Assembly (NCBI RefSeq): GCF_002009175.1
Contig: NZ_CP018047.1
Location: forward strand, 5,890,001-5,954,000
Direction of reading: 5' to 3'
DNA length: 64,000 nt
Origin: Streptomyces niveus
Lineage (GTDB): Bacteria > Actinomycetota > Actinomycetes > Streptomycetales > Streptomycetaceae
Shown: positions 28,657-35,598 of the stretch, one piece after another
Position numbering within the stretch: the stretch's first letter is position 1
How the letters are laid out: every line of letters starts with the position of its first letter
Notes under the pieces: generated by a model
What the model saw: only the letters and a program-made list of their open reading frames with translations
Database searches by the model: none
Told to the model about the DNA's origin: nothing
Position numbers and translations under genes: made by a program

Positions 28657-28679
28657 ACTCTGGCACGGGCCACTGACAA
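28657..28679 (-). promoter_or_regulatory. RecA-NDp (PafBC-type) promoter of the DUF6891 gene
   Basis: On the minus strand TTGTCAGTG (28679-28671), an 8-nt spacer and CAGAGT (28662-28657) are followed by 7 nt and the ATG at 28649. It matches the mycobacterial DNA-damage element TTGTCRGTG-N8-TAnnnT except for C at the first -10 base. Confidence 0.75.
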
Positions 28680-28741
28680 CTGCCCTCCGGCCCCGGGCTC
28701 CCGGTAGCCGGCAGCCAGGCAGCCGGCCTCCGGCGGCAAGG

Positions 28742-29857
28742 TCACTTCAGCAGGGCGCCGAATCCCGCCGCGCGGATCCGGCGCACGATCTCCTCGGGCG
28801 TCGTGCCCAGTTGCTCCGCCGTCCGCCGCAGATGCCAGTCGTTGTCGGCCAGGCTGTTCAGCAGATGACCGCGTCTGATCTGTGCCGGGGCCAGCCGGAA
28901 CGTCTTCAGGTACGCCGTGCGCCCCTTGTGGTCGGTGATCAGCTCACCGATGTGCTGCCCTCCGGAGTCGAGGCGGAACGGCGGCAGGAAGCGGTACATG
29001 TCGAACGACGCCATGCGGTAGACCCGCTCGAACGAGTAGGAGGTGCCGAGCAGTTCACGCGCCATGACCGAGTCGTGCGACTCGCGCCACGCCAGCTCCT
29101 GCGCACGTGCGGCGGCCCGCAGATCGGCGAGTGTCCCGATGTGCCTCCCGTCGCCGAGCCGCGCCTCGAAGTCCGGTACGGGCGCGCCGAAGTGGCCGTA
29201 CTGATGGATCAGCTCCCCGTACATGTCCTGGAGCAGCGTCGGGTGCAGGGCGCGGTAGTCGTCGGGGTGCGGCACCACGAAGGCGGCGGCGAGCGCGTCC
29301 GCGACGTACACCAGCAGCCCGCACTGGCCCGGATGGATCTCGAAGACCCGCAGCGCGTCGGCGAGTCCGGGCACGTCGAGCCCGAGGTAGGCCGCCTCGG
29401 AACGGGGCGACAGACCCTGCCGCAGCGCCTCCTGCGACCACTGGTTCCAGGCGATCGCCGGGCCGCCGAAGTGCAGCGCCAGATAGCCCTCCATGGCCAG
29501 GTGCAGCGGCAGGAACCGGCAGCGCGTGACGGCGCCGCCCTGCTGCCCCTTCTTGGAAGGGCGCCGCTTGACCATGCGGTGATGCCGGACGACCGCCATG
29601 CCCGTGGGCCGCGCGGTGTCCAACTGCGTTCCGTAGGAGGCCGACTGCTCGCCTGACCAGTCGGCGACGAGCCCGTGCGGGATGTACGACACGTAACCGA
29701 TGCCCGGCGACACCAGGACCTCGCCGAACCGGTCGTACACCTCCCGGTGCAACCGCAGCCCCGGCACCGGCTCCTCGCGCACCAGCGGCACGAGGCGCAC
29801 CCCGCCCCACACCTGCGCCGGGCACACCGTCAGCCTGGTGAAGTCCAGCCCGGTCAC
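28742..29857 (-). CDS. ARPP-like protein with C-terminal Fis-type helix-turn-helix
   Basis: A 371-residue protein. The N-terminal motif LTVCPAQVWGGVRLVPLV resembles proteins annotated with ARPP-type domains (I recall ARPP-2 in streptomycete annotations but cannot verify it). The central region is rich in aromatic and His residues (VVRHHRMVKRRPSKKGQQGG; LALHFGGPAIAWNQWS). The last 45 residues form a Fis-like helix-turn-helix (HLLNSLADNDWHLRRTAEQLGTTPEEIVRRIRAAGFG), normally a DNA-binding module. GTG start at 29857 overlaps the TGA of the upstream TROVE/vWA gene by 4 bp, so the two are translationally coupled and probably form one functional unit, perhaps an RNA-binding ribonucleoprotein system. 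Function unproven. Confidence 0.65.
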   Translation of the reverse strand: MTGLDFTRLTVCPAQVWGGVRLVPLVREEPVPGLRLHREVYDRFGEVLVSPGIGYVSYIPHGLVADWSGEQSASYGTQLDTARPTGMAVVRHHRMVKRRPSKKGQQGGAVTRCRFLPLHLAMEGYLALHFGGPAIAWNQWSQEALRQGLSPRSEAAYLGLDVPGLADALRVFEIHPGQCGLLVYVADALAAAFVVPHPDDYRALHPTLLQDMYGELIHQYGHFGAPVPDFEARLGDGRHIGTLADLRAAARAQELAWRESHDSVMARELLGTSYSFERVYRMASFDMYRFLPPFRLDSGGQHIGELITDHKGRTAYLKTFRLAPAQIRRGHLLNSLADNDWHLRRTAEQLGTTPEEIVRRIRAAGFGALLK

Positions 29858-31341
29858 CGTCCCCCGCCTCCCTCGTACCTATGTAGAAAGTTCTCGATCC
29901 GCCGGTCCAGATACGCCTGGAGCTCGGCCAGTCCGGTACGGCCCTCGGCGAACTGCGCGATCTCCGCCAGCGCCGGAAGGTCCTCGGCGTCCCGGATCCC
30001 CGCCGTCGGCACACTCGCCGCCAGCCTGCGCACGTCGAAGTCGTCCGCGTCGTACACCGGATTCAGATGGACGACCGTCGTACGCCGCTCCCGGTCCAGG
30101 CGGGTGCGCCACACCCGCAGGACCTCGCCCGCCAGCCCCGGAGGCGCGTTGTCCCAGCCGTCGGAGACGATGACGAGCCGGTCGGGGGCGTACTCCAGCG
30201 CGTCGACGAGGCGCGTACCGAGCGGCGTCGGGCCGTGGGGGCGTACCAGAAGCGGGTCCGTACGGCCCGAGGTCCACCACGCGCCGTACGACCCCGGCGC
30301 CGCCAGCGCCTCCAGCAGGAAGTGCCCGCCGAGCGCGACACCGAGCGGACGGCGGCGCTTCTCGCCCGAACCGGACGAGGAGTAGCTGTCGTCCAGGACG
30401 GCGGCGACGCGCCCCCATGTCCCGGCGTACGCCCCCGCCGCCCGGCGCGCGGCCCTGCGCAGCGCGCCCGTCAGCTCCGCGCGCCGGCGTATCCGCTCCT
30501 CCACCGGCAGTGACAGGGCGTAGAGCGCGAGCCTGGTCAGCGGCATGACGGAGAGGTCCGTCCGCACGGCGGCCCCCTTCTGGTCCGCGCCCGACTCGCG
30601 CTGCGTGCGCAGCCGTTCGTGCCGGGTCATCCGGGGCGCGATCCGCTCCACGAACGCCGAGCGCTTCACACCGTGCTTGGCCGCGAAGCCCTCGGCGACG
30701 GTGAACGGCAGCTCGTAGAGCGCGCCCTGCTCGTAGTGCGCGCGGCGGTGCGCGTCGAGCAGCCCGTGCTCGTACCGCGGTCGTACGCCCGGCGCGAAGA
30801 GGAAGTCGCCCAGTTCGCCGGCGGCCGGGCCCGCGCCCGTGGCCGACTTCAGCGGCAGATGGAAGTGGCGTGCCGCGGTCTTCAGCCCGTCGCGGTACTT
30901 CACCGCGTCGTGTCCCAGGTCGGGCCGGGCGGCCAGCCAGTCGCGCAGGATCGCGCGGGTACGGCGGTTGGAGACCTTCGCGGCGCGCAGCGCGCGGAAG
31001 AGACGGTAGACGCGCTGCGGCGGCAGCAGCGCCAGCCGCGCGGCGATCAGCCGGCCCTCCGCCCGCTTCTGGTCCTGGCCCCACTCCCCGGCCTCGCCCG
31101 CCGTGCGCAGCAACTGCTCCACGATGCGGGCCGCGTTGTGGTCGTTGATGTCGAGTGCGAGCGAAGCGGCGTACACGGTGCGGTAGTTGACCCGTACGTA
31201 CTCATGGAGGAAGTCGAGCGACAGCCGCTGCCGGTGGGCCTCGGAGCGGAACTCGCGCTGACCGGTGGACGTGACGGCGGCGTTGACGAAGAGCAGTACG
31301 TCCTCGGCAGCGATCAGGTCGGAGCAGGTCTCCTCCGTCAT
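29854..31341 (-). CDS. TROVE-like/vWA protein (Ro60-type architecture)
   Basis: A 495-residue protein. The first 270 or so residues are helical-repeat and resemble the TROVE ring of Ro60/Rsr (LPPQRVYRLFRALRAAKVSNRRTRAILRDWL; AVKYRDGLKTAARHFHLPL; ERIAPRMTRHERLRTQRES). The C-terminal 190 residues are a vWA fold with a MIDAS-like DDSYSSS, a threonine in GPTPLGTRLVDAL and IVSDGWDN. In Ro60 proteins this pair holds structured RNA such as Y RNA and helps RNA quality control after stress. The ATG at 31341 has GGGGAGA about 11 nt upstream; the in-frame extension upstream is not conserved-looking. It is coupled to the ARPP-like gene through a 4-bp GTGA overlap. The TROVE call rests on motif resemblance only. 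Confidence 0.6.
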   Translation of the reverse strand: MTEETCSDLIAAEDVLLFVNAAVTSTGQREFRSEAHRQRLSLDFLHEYVRVNYRTVYAASLALDINDHNAARIVEQLLRTAGEAGEWGQDQKRAEGRLIAARLALLPPQRVYRLFRALRAAKVSNRRTRAILRDWLAARPDLGHDAVKYRDGLKTAARHFHLPLKSATGAGPAAGELGDFLFAPGVRPRYEHGLLDAHRRAHYEQGALYELPFTVAEGFAAKHGVKRSAFVERIAPRMTRHERLRTQRESGADQKGAAVRTDLSVMPLTRLALYALSLPVEERIRRRAELTGALRRAARRAAGAYAGTWGRVAAVLDDSYSSSGSGEKRRRPLGVALGGHFLLEALAAPGSYGAWWTSGRTDPLLVRPHGPTPLGTRLVDALEYAPDRLVIVSDGWDNAPPGLAGEVLRVWRTRLDRERRTTVVHLNPVYDADDFDVRRLAASVPTAGIRDAEDLPALAEIAQFAEGRTGLAELQAYLDRRIENFLHRYEGGGGR

Positions 31342-31498
31342 GATGTCGTTGTCTCCCCGTGTTCCGGTGCGTTGGCGTGTCACGGCTCCGCGCATGCGGA
31401 AGCCGGCCGGGGCATGGGGGCGCGATCAGCGAAATTATTGCTTCAGAGGCAAGTCCCGGAAGTCGCACCGGAGGCCCGCGGCCGGCTCTCGAAACGTA

Positions 31499-31516
31499 GC
31501 ACCGGGGGTCCGGTGC
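31499..31516. terminator. Hairpin in the divergent spacer
   Basis: GCACCGG (31499-31505) pairs with CCGGTGC (31510-31516) over a GGGT loop between the TROVE/vWA and oxidoreductase genes. These are divergent, so this is more likely an operator or RNA element than a terminator. Confidence 0.3.
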
Positions 31517-31578
31517 GGCGCCACCCAATTCCCGGTCCGCTCTGGGCCGGGGCGGGTGCGGGCGGCACACTGATCCGT

Positions 31579-32544
31579 ATGAGCCAGCTACGCATCGCAC
31601 TCCTCGGCACCGGCCCCTGGGCCGAGCGCACGCACGCCCCCGCCATCGCGGCGCATCCGGACGTCGTGTTCAGCGGCGTCTGGGGGCGGCGCCCCGAAGC
31701 CGCGGCCGCGCTCGCCGCCGCCCACGGCACCACGGCGTACGCCGGAGGTGGTGAGGGCGACGGGGACGGCGGTTCGGGTGGTGCCGGTGGTGCGGGCGGT
31801 CTGGAAGGGCTCGACGCGCTGCTCGCCGTGAGCGACGCCGTCGCCTTCGCCCTGCCGCCCGATGTCCAGGCTCCGCTCGCCGCACGCGCGGCGGCGGCCG
31901 GCTGCCACCTCCTCATGGACAAGCCGGTCGCGACGACCGTGCCCGGCGCACGCGCCGTCGCGGACGCCGCCGAACGCGCGGGCGTCGCCTCACTCGTCTT
32001 CTGCACGCTCCGCTTCGCCCCCGGGACGGCGGAGTGGGTCGAGGAACAGGCCGCGGTGGGCGGCTGGTTCACGGCACGCGCCCACTGGCTCGGCGCGCTG
32101 TACGGGTCGGGCGACAGGAGCCCGTACGCCGACTCGCCCTGGCGCCGGGAGAAGGGCGGCCTGTGGGACGTGGGCCCGCACGCGCTCTCCGCGCTGCTGC
32201 CGATCCTGGGCGATGTGACGGGCGTGACGGCCGTACGGTCCGAGCCCGACCTCACACATCTGGTGCTCACGCACACGTCGGGCGTGACGAGTTCGGCGGT
32301 GCTGAGCCTGAGCGCCCCGGAGAAGGGCGCGGGCGCGGGGCTCGAACTGCGCGGCGAGCACGGGACGGCGGTACTCCCCGAGGGCTGGGGCGATCCGGCG
32401 GACATCTTCGGCACGGCGATCGACGCCCTGCTCACGGCGGCGCGCACGGGCCGACCGCACGCGTGCGACGTGCGGTTCGGCCTGCGCCTGACGGAGATCC
32501 TCGCCGAGGCGGAGGGTCTGATCGCTCGCGGGGCGACCGGTTGA
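31579..32544 (+). CDS. Gfo/Idh/MocA-family NAD(P)-dependent oxidoreductase
   Basis: A 321-residue cytosolic dehydrogenase. The N-terminal Rossmann motif is LRIALLGTGPWAERTHAPAI. The family lysine sits in MDKPVATTVPGARAVADAA (DKP instead of EKP). A substrate half follows with WDVGPHALSALLPILGDV (GxxxDxGxH-type motif) and a C-terminal beta sheet. A Gly-rich insertion (GGGEGDGDGGSGGAGGAGG) near residue 60 interrupts the Rossmann fold between strands and is unusual. ATG at 31579; CACACT lies 7 nt before the ATG and no Shine-Dalgarno is visible, so it may be leaderless. It is divergent from the TROVE/vWA operon. Substrate unknown (sugar or inositol-like by family). Confidence 0.88.
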   Translation: MSQLRIALLGTGPWAERTHAPAIAAHPDVVFSGVWGRRPEAAAALAAAHGTTAYAGGGEGDGDGGSGGAGGAGGLEGLDALLAVSDAVAFALPPDVQAPLAARAAAAGCHLLMDKPVATTVPGARAVADAAERAGVASLVFCTLRFAPGTAEWVEEQAAVGGWFTARAHWLGALYGSGDRSPYADSPWRREKGGLWDVGPHALSALLPILGDVTGVTAVRSEPDLTHLVLTHTSGVTSSAVLSLSAPEKGAGAGLELRGEHGTAVLPEGWGDPADIFGTAIDALLTAARTGRPHACDVRFGLRLTEILAEAEGLIARGATG

Positions 32545-32574
32545 CGCCCGTGGGCCGAGGTCCGCGGACCGATC

Positions 32575-33210
32575 TCAGCCCACTCGTTCGATCCGGGCGT
32601 TGCGGATCAGGAACTTGCCGGGCTCACGGACCTGTTCGAACGCCGCGTCGTTGAGCAGCGCGCAGCTGCCCGACGCTGCGGTGACCTGGACCGTGGTGGA
32701 TTTGTCGTTGTCGAGGTTGGTCACCTTCAGCGTGGTGCCGACGGGGAACTCGTTGCTGGACGCCGCCGGGGCGCCGGCCTCGCCGGACAGCGTGACGGTC
32801 GATCCGGCACAGACGACCTCACCGGCCCGGCCCGGATCCGAGCCCGCGCCTTCGCCGGCGTCCTCCTCGCCGGCGGCGGGCGGCGCTGCCTCGGCCGGGG
32901 GTGCCTCGGCGGGCGGCGCCGCGCCCGTGTCGCTCGCGCCCACCTCGCACCCGGACGCCGCCTGCTTCCGCCTGATCTCCTCGATCACGTCCTGCCGGTT
33001 CTTGATCCGCGCGTCGGACAGGGCGTCCGGAGCGGCCCGCTGGCCGTCGATGAAGCGCTGGTTGTTCGCGAGGGCCGTGTTCAGCCCGTCGCACTCCACC
33101 GAGGCCTGGCTGGTGCCGGTCATCGCCACCGCCGTACCGCCCACCAACGCGACCGCGCCGACGAGCAGGGCGATCTTCTTCTTCCGGCTGAAGGATTTCT
33201 TGCGCGACAC
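32575..33210 (-). CDS. Secreted protein with expansin/DPBB-like C-terminal domain
   Basis: A 211-residue exported protein. GTG start at 33210 behind CAGGAG. A Lys/Arg-rich N-terminus is followed by a signal helix (IALLVGAVALVGGTAVAM), a short Cys-containing helical domain (ECDGLNTALANNQRFIDGQRAAPDALSDARIKNRQDVIEEI) and a Pro/Ala/Glu linker. The last 80 residues contain PVGTTLKVTNLDNDKSTTVQV, reminiscent of RlpA/double-psi beta-barrel proteins. The third-Cys pattern (CAGST ... SGSC) may form a disulphide. Function unknown; possibly cell-wall interaction. It converges with the oxidoreductase gene 30 bp away. Confidence 0.75.
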   Translation of the reverse strand: MSRKKSFSRKKKIALLVGAVALVGGTAVAMTGTSQASVECDGLNTALANNQRFIDGQRAAPDALSDARIKNRQDVIEEIRRKQAASGCEVGASDTGAAPPAEAPPAEAAPPAAGEEDAGEGAGSDPGRAGEVVCAGSTVTLSGEAGAPAASSNEFPVGTTLKVTNLDNDKSTTVQVTAASGSCALLNDAAFEQVREPGKFLIRNARIERVG

Positions 33211-33439
33211 GTGGGGCTCCTGTTCCCGGCCGCGAAGGGCGGCCGGCTGGGTTTCCGTGTGCCGTTACGTACGGGTGGGGAGCCGCTTCCGCTCAAGCGC
33301 CCCGGCGGCAACTTCCCTGACGCCAGCGCCAGTTCGGCTTCCGGTCATTCGGTGACCGCCTCGTGCACACCGAGCAGGAACCGCCGCACGGCCGCGACTG
33401 CTGCCGATTGTCCCTCAAACACCGTCTGGCCAGGGGCGA

Positions 33440-33462
33440 TTGTCAGTGGGGGGCGGTAGAAT
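33440..33462 (+). promoter_or_regulatory. RecA-NDp (PafBC-type) promoter, exact consensus match
   Basis: TTGTCAGTG (33440-33448), 8 nt, then TAGAAT (33457-33462): a perfect fit to the element TTGTCRGTG-N8-TAnnnT that drives LexA-independent DNA-damage genes in mycobacteria. Start point expected near 33470, giving a leader of about 38 nt for the gene at 33508. Confidence 0.8.
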
Positions 33463-33507
33463 TGTAAGTGTTCGTGAGGGTTCCACCACCGTGCCGGGAG
33501 GTCGCCG

Positions 33508-33795
33508 ATGGCCGTTGCCACAATCACGACGAAGCTCTTCGACATCACACAGCCAGCAGCCAGGACCGTGCAGCGCAAGCCACTGCCCGCGGGACAGCCC
33601 CGTGAGTGGTACGAGACCCACAACCGCCGCCTCAAGGCCATGCGCCTCGCCATCGCCCTGCTCGACTCGGGCGTGTACCACCCGGCGAGCGCGACCAACC
33701 GGAAGATACGTGCGACGGCGTCGCTGACGGGTATCCATCCCCCGTCGGACACGACGTGCCGCATGGTGCGCGCCCTGATCCGCTACGGGCGCTGA
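33508..33795 (+). CDS. Small conserved streptomycete protein, predicted DNA-damage inducible
   Basis: A 95-residue basic protein with no signal or membrane helix. Start MAVATITTKLFDITQPAARTV; conserved-looking core LPAGQPREWYETHNRRLKAMRLAIALLDSGVYHPA; C-terminal SLTGIHPPSDTTCRMVRALIRYG. The basic helices could bind nucleic acid. The ATG at 33508 has GGGAGG 5-10 nt upstream. The promoter is an exact RecA-NDp match, and a 14-bp-stem terminator follows, so it is a monocistronic gene. I do not recognise a characterised family. Confidence 0.8.
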   Translation: MAVATITTKLFDITQPAARTVQRKPLPAGQPREWYETHNRRLKAMRLAIALLDSGVYHPASATNRKIRATASLTGIHPPSDTTCRMVRALIRYGR

Positions 33796-33840
33796 AGGAG
33801 CCGGCCGCGCCGAGGGGCGGCGGACGGTGAGATAGCGAAG

Positions 33841-33885
33841 CCCCGGTGCGGGACCGGTGGAGGCACCTGTCCCGCACCGGGGTTT
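33841..33885 (+). terminator. Rho-independent-like terminator
   Basis: CCCCGGTGCGGGAC (33841-33854) pairs perfectly with GTCCCGCACCGGGG (33869-33882) and is followed by TTT. It lies 45 bp after the small basic-protein gene. The loop can itself pair (GGTG/CACC). Confidence 0.85.
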
Positions 33886-34043
33886 CCCGTACGCGGACGA
33901 CCGGCGGGGGCGGGTGCCCGCTCGGCCGGCGCGTCCGGCATGCTGAGGCCGGTGACCTCATCCGAAGCCGGGCACATACACGTACACGCGCGCCGGCCGT
34001 CAGCGACAGAGCCGCCGCGACCGTCGACCCGTGCGCGAACGCG

Positions 34044-34967
34044 ATGAACGCCGTCCTCTTCGGCTTCCTGCCCATCTGGGTGATCACCGGCCTCGGCTGG
34101 GTGGCCGCGCGTCACGACATCCTCGGGAGCCAGGCCCAGCACGTCCTCGGGCGCTTCGCCTTCACCTTCGCCATGCCGGCCCTGCTGTTCCTGGCGATGG
34201 CCGGAGCCGATGTGACCGCCCTGCTGAACGTCGGCGTCCTCGTCTTCGCCATCAGCCTGGTCGTCGTCTTCGCCGCCGGACTGCTGATCAGCCGCTGGGT
34301 GTTCCGGCGCAGCCAGGCCGAACAGGCCATCGGTGCGATGGGGGCCGGTTACGTCAACTCCGCCAACCTCGGCATCCCGGTGGCCGTACACGTCCTCGGC
34401 GACACCTCCTTCGTCATCACCGTGGCCCTGTTTCAGATGCTTTTCATCGCGCCGGTCGTGCTCGTCCTCCTCGATCTGGACGTACGTCGCGAGACACGCG
34501 GACGCGCCGCCCGGATGCTCCAACTGCCCTTCCGCAACCCGATCATCGCGGCCTCCCTCGCCGGAGTGGCCGTGTCGGCGCTCGGCCGGCCCCTTCCCGC
34601 TGAGGCGACCGCACCGCTCGAACTGCTCGGCGACGCCGCCGTCCCGGCCGCCCTCTTCGCGCTCGGCATGTCCCTCAACACCCGTGTGCGCCCGGACTCG
34701 TCCGCACGCGCCGAACGGGCCCTGCTGGTCGCCCTCAAGATCGTGGCCCAGCCGCTGCTCGCCTACGCCGTCGGCCACTGGCTGTTCGGGCTGAGCGGCC
34801 ACACCCTGTTCGCCGTCGTGATCTGCGCGGGGTTGCCGACGGCGCAGAACGCCTTCATCTTCGCTTCCGAGTACCGGCTGAACACCGACCTCGCCAGGGA
34901 CACCGTCATCCTGTCCACGCTCTGCTCGATGCTGTCCCTTTCGGTGATCACCTGGCTTCTCGTCTGA
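34044..34967 (+). CDS. AEC-family (auxin efflux carrier-like) transporter
   Basis: A 307-residue inner-membrane permease with about ten hydrophobic helices, starting VLFGFLPIWVITGLGWVAA. It has the family's conserved N-terminal FAFTFAMPALLF segment, the AGYVNSANLGIPVA motif with Asn at the crossover, and a matching C-terminal repeat containing ICAGLPTAQNAFIFASEY. It probably exports a small organic anion or amino-acid derivative. The ATG at 34044 is the first start before the first helix; the long in-frame sequence upstream spans the previous gene's terminator and is not coding. The 3' end overlaps the convergent GNAT gene by 20 bp. Confidence 0.88.
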   Translation: MNAVLFGFLPIWVITGLGWVAARHDILGSQAQHVLGRFAFTFAMPALLFLAMAGADVTALLNVGVLVFAISLVVVFAAGLLISRWVFRRSQAEQAIGAMGAGYVNSANLGIPVAVHVLGDTSFVITVALFQMLFIAPVVLVLLDLDVRRETRGRAARMLQLPFRNPIIAASLAGVAVSALGRPLPAEATAPLELLGDAAVPAALFALGMSLNTRVRPDSSARAERALLVALKIVAQPLLAYAVGHWLFGLSGHTLFAVVICAGLPTAQNAFIFASEYRLNTDLARDTVILSTLCSMLSLSVITWLLV

Positions 34968-35526
34968 CCCACCGCACCTCGCCGTCGTGCCATTCGTCGG
35001 TGGGCTCCAGACCCACGGCGCGGGCGACGGCCCCCGACGCCGCGTGGTCGGGGTGGACATGGGCGGCTGTCTCGCGCACCGAGCGCTGTTCCAGCCAGTC
35101 CACCAGCCCGCGCGCCGCCTCGCTCGCGATGCCCCGCCCCTGGAAGGCGGTCCCCACCACCCAGGCGATCTCCGCGACGAGCCCCGACCCGGACGGGCTG
35201 ATCGTCGCCTGGACCGTGCCCGTCAACGGCCCCTGTCCCAGCCCCTCTTCGCCGTCCCCGTCCCCTTCCCGGAGCCGGATGACCCAGTTGCACCAGGACT
35301 CCGCCGGATCGGCAGGTCCGGCGGCCATGCGCGCGTACCGCGAGCGCAACTCGTCGGCGGTCGCGGGCGCACCCCCGATGAAGGTGTGCAGCGCCGGGTC
35401 CGACAGCACATCCGCCATCTCCGACGCGTGCTCCACCCGCTGCGGCACCAGCACCAGCCGCTCCGTCCGGATGACCTCCGCCTCGACGCGCCCCGTCGCC
35501 CGGCCTTCCCGCCCCAGATTCTCCAT
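34948..35526 (-). CDS. GNAT-family N-acetyltransferase, predicted leaderless, DNA-damage promoter
   Basis: A 192-residue acetyltransferase of the RimJ/RimL type. It begins with IRTERLVLVPQRVEHASEMADVL, ends with VGLEPTDEW, and has the acetyl-CoA loop VVGTAFQGRGIASEAARGLVDWL (Q/RxxGxG/A). The start at 35526 is fixed by a RecA-NDp-type promoter whose -10 box ends 7 nt before it; an in-frame ATG at 35535 would overlap the promoter and there is no Shine-Dalgarno. A Glu/Gly/Asp-rich insertion (REGDGDGEEGLGQGP) lies in the middle. Expression after DNA damage is predicted. The substrate could be a protein N-terminus, amino acid or drug. Confidence 0.87.
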   Translation of the reverse strand: MENLGREGRATGRVEAEVIRTERLVLVPQRVEHASEMADVLSDPALHTFIGGAPATADELRSRYARMAAGPADPAESWCNWVIRLREGDGDGEEGLGQGPLTGTVQATISPSGSGLVAEIAWVVGTAFQGRGIASEAARGLVDWLEQRSVRETAAHVHPDHAASGAVARAVGLEPTDEWHDGEVRWVRREAR

Positions 35527-35533
35527 GTGACTC

Positions 35534-35556
35534 ATAGTGACATCGACCACTGACAA
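35534..35556 (-). promoter_or_regulatory. RecA-NDp (PafBC-type) promoter of the GNAT gene
   Basis: On the minus strand TTGTCAGTG (35556-35548), an 8-nt spacer and CACTAT (35539-35534), then 7 nt and the ATG at 35526. The architecture is identical to that at 28657-28679 and 37049-37071. Confidence 0.75.
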
Positions 35557-35598
35557 TCGACCGGGGACCGGGTGCATCCGGCAAACAGGCGGACCCGG

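Noticed and set aside
31342..31578. A recognised Y RNA gene
   Set aside because: No tRNA-like T-arm or known Y RNA stem was identified by eye; left as a finding only.
30619..31578. N-terminal extension of the oxidoreductase
   Set aside because: It lies antisense to the TROVE/vWA gene; the Rossmann start at 31579 is decisive.
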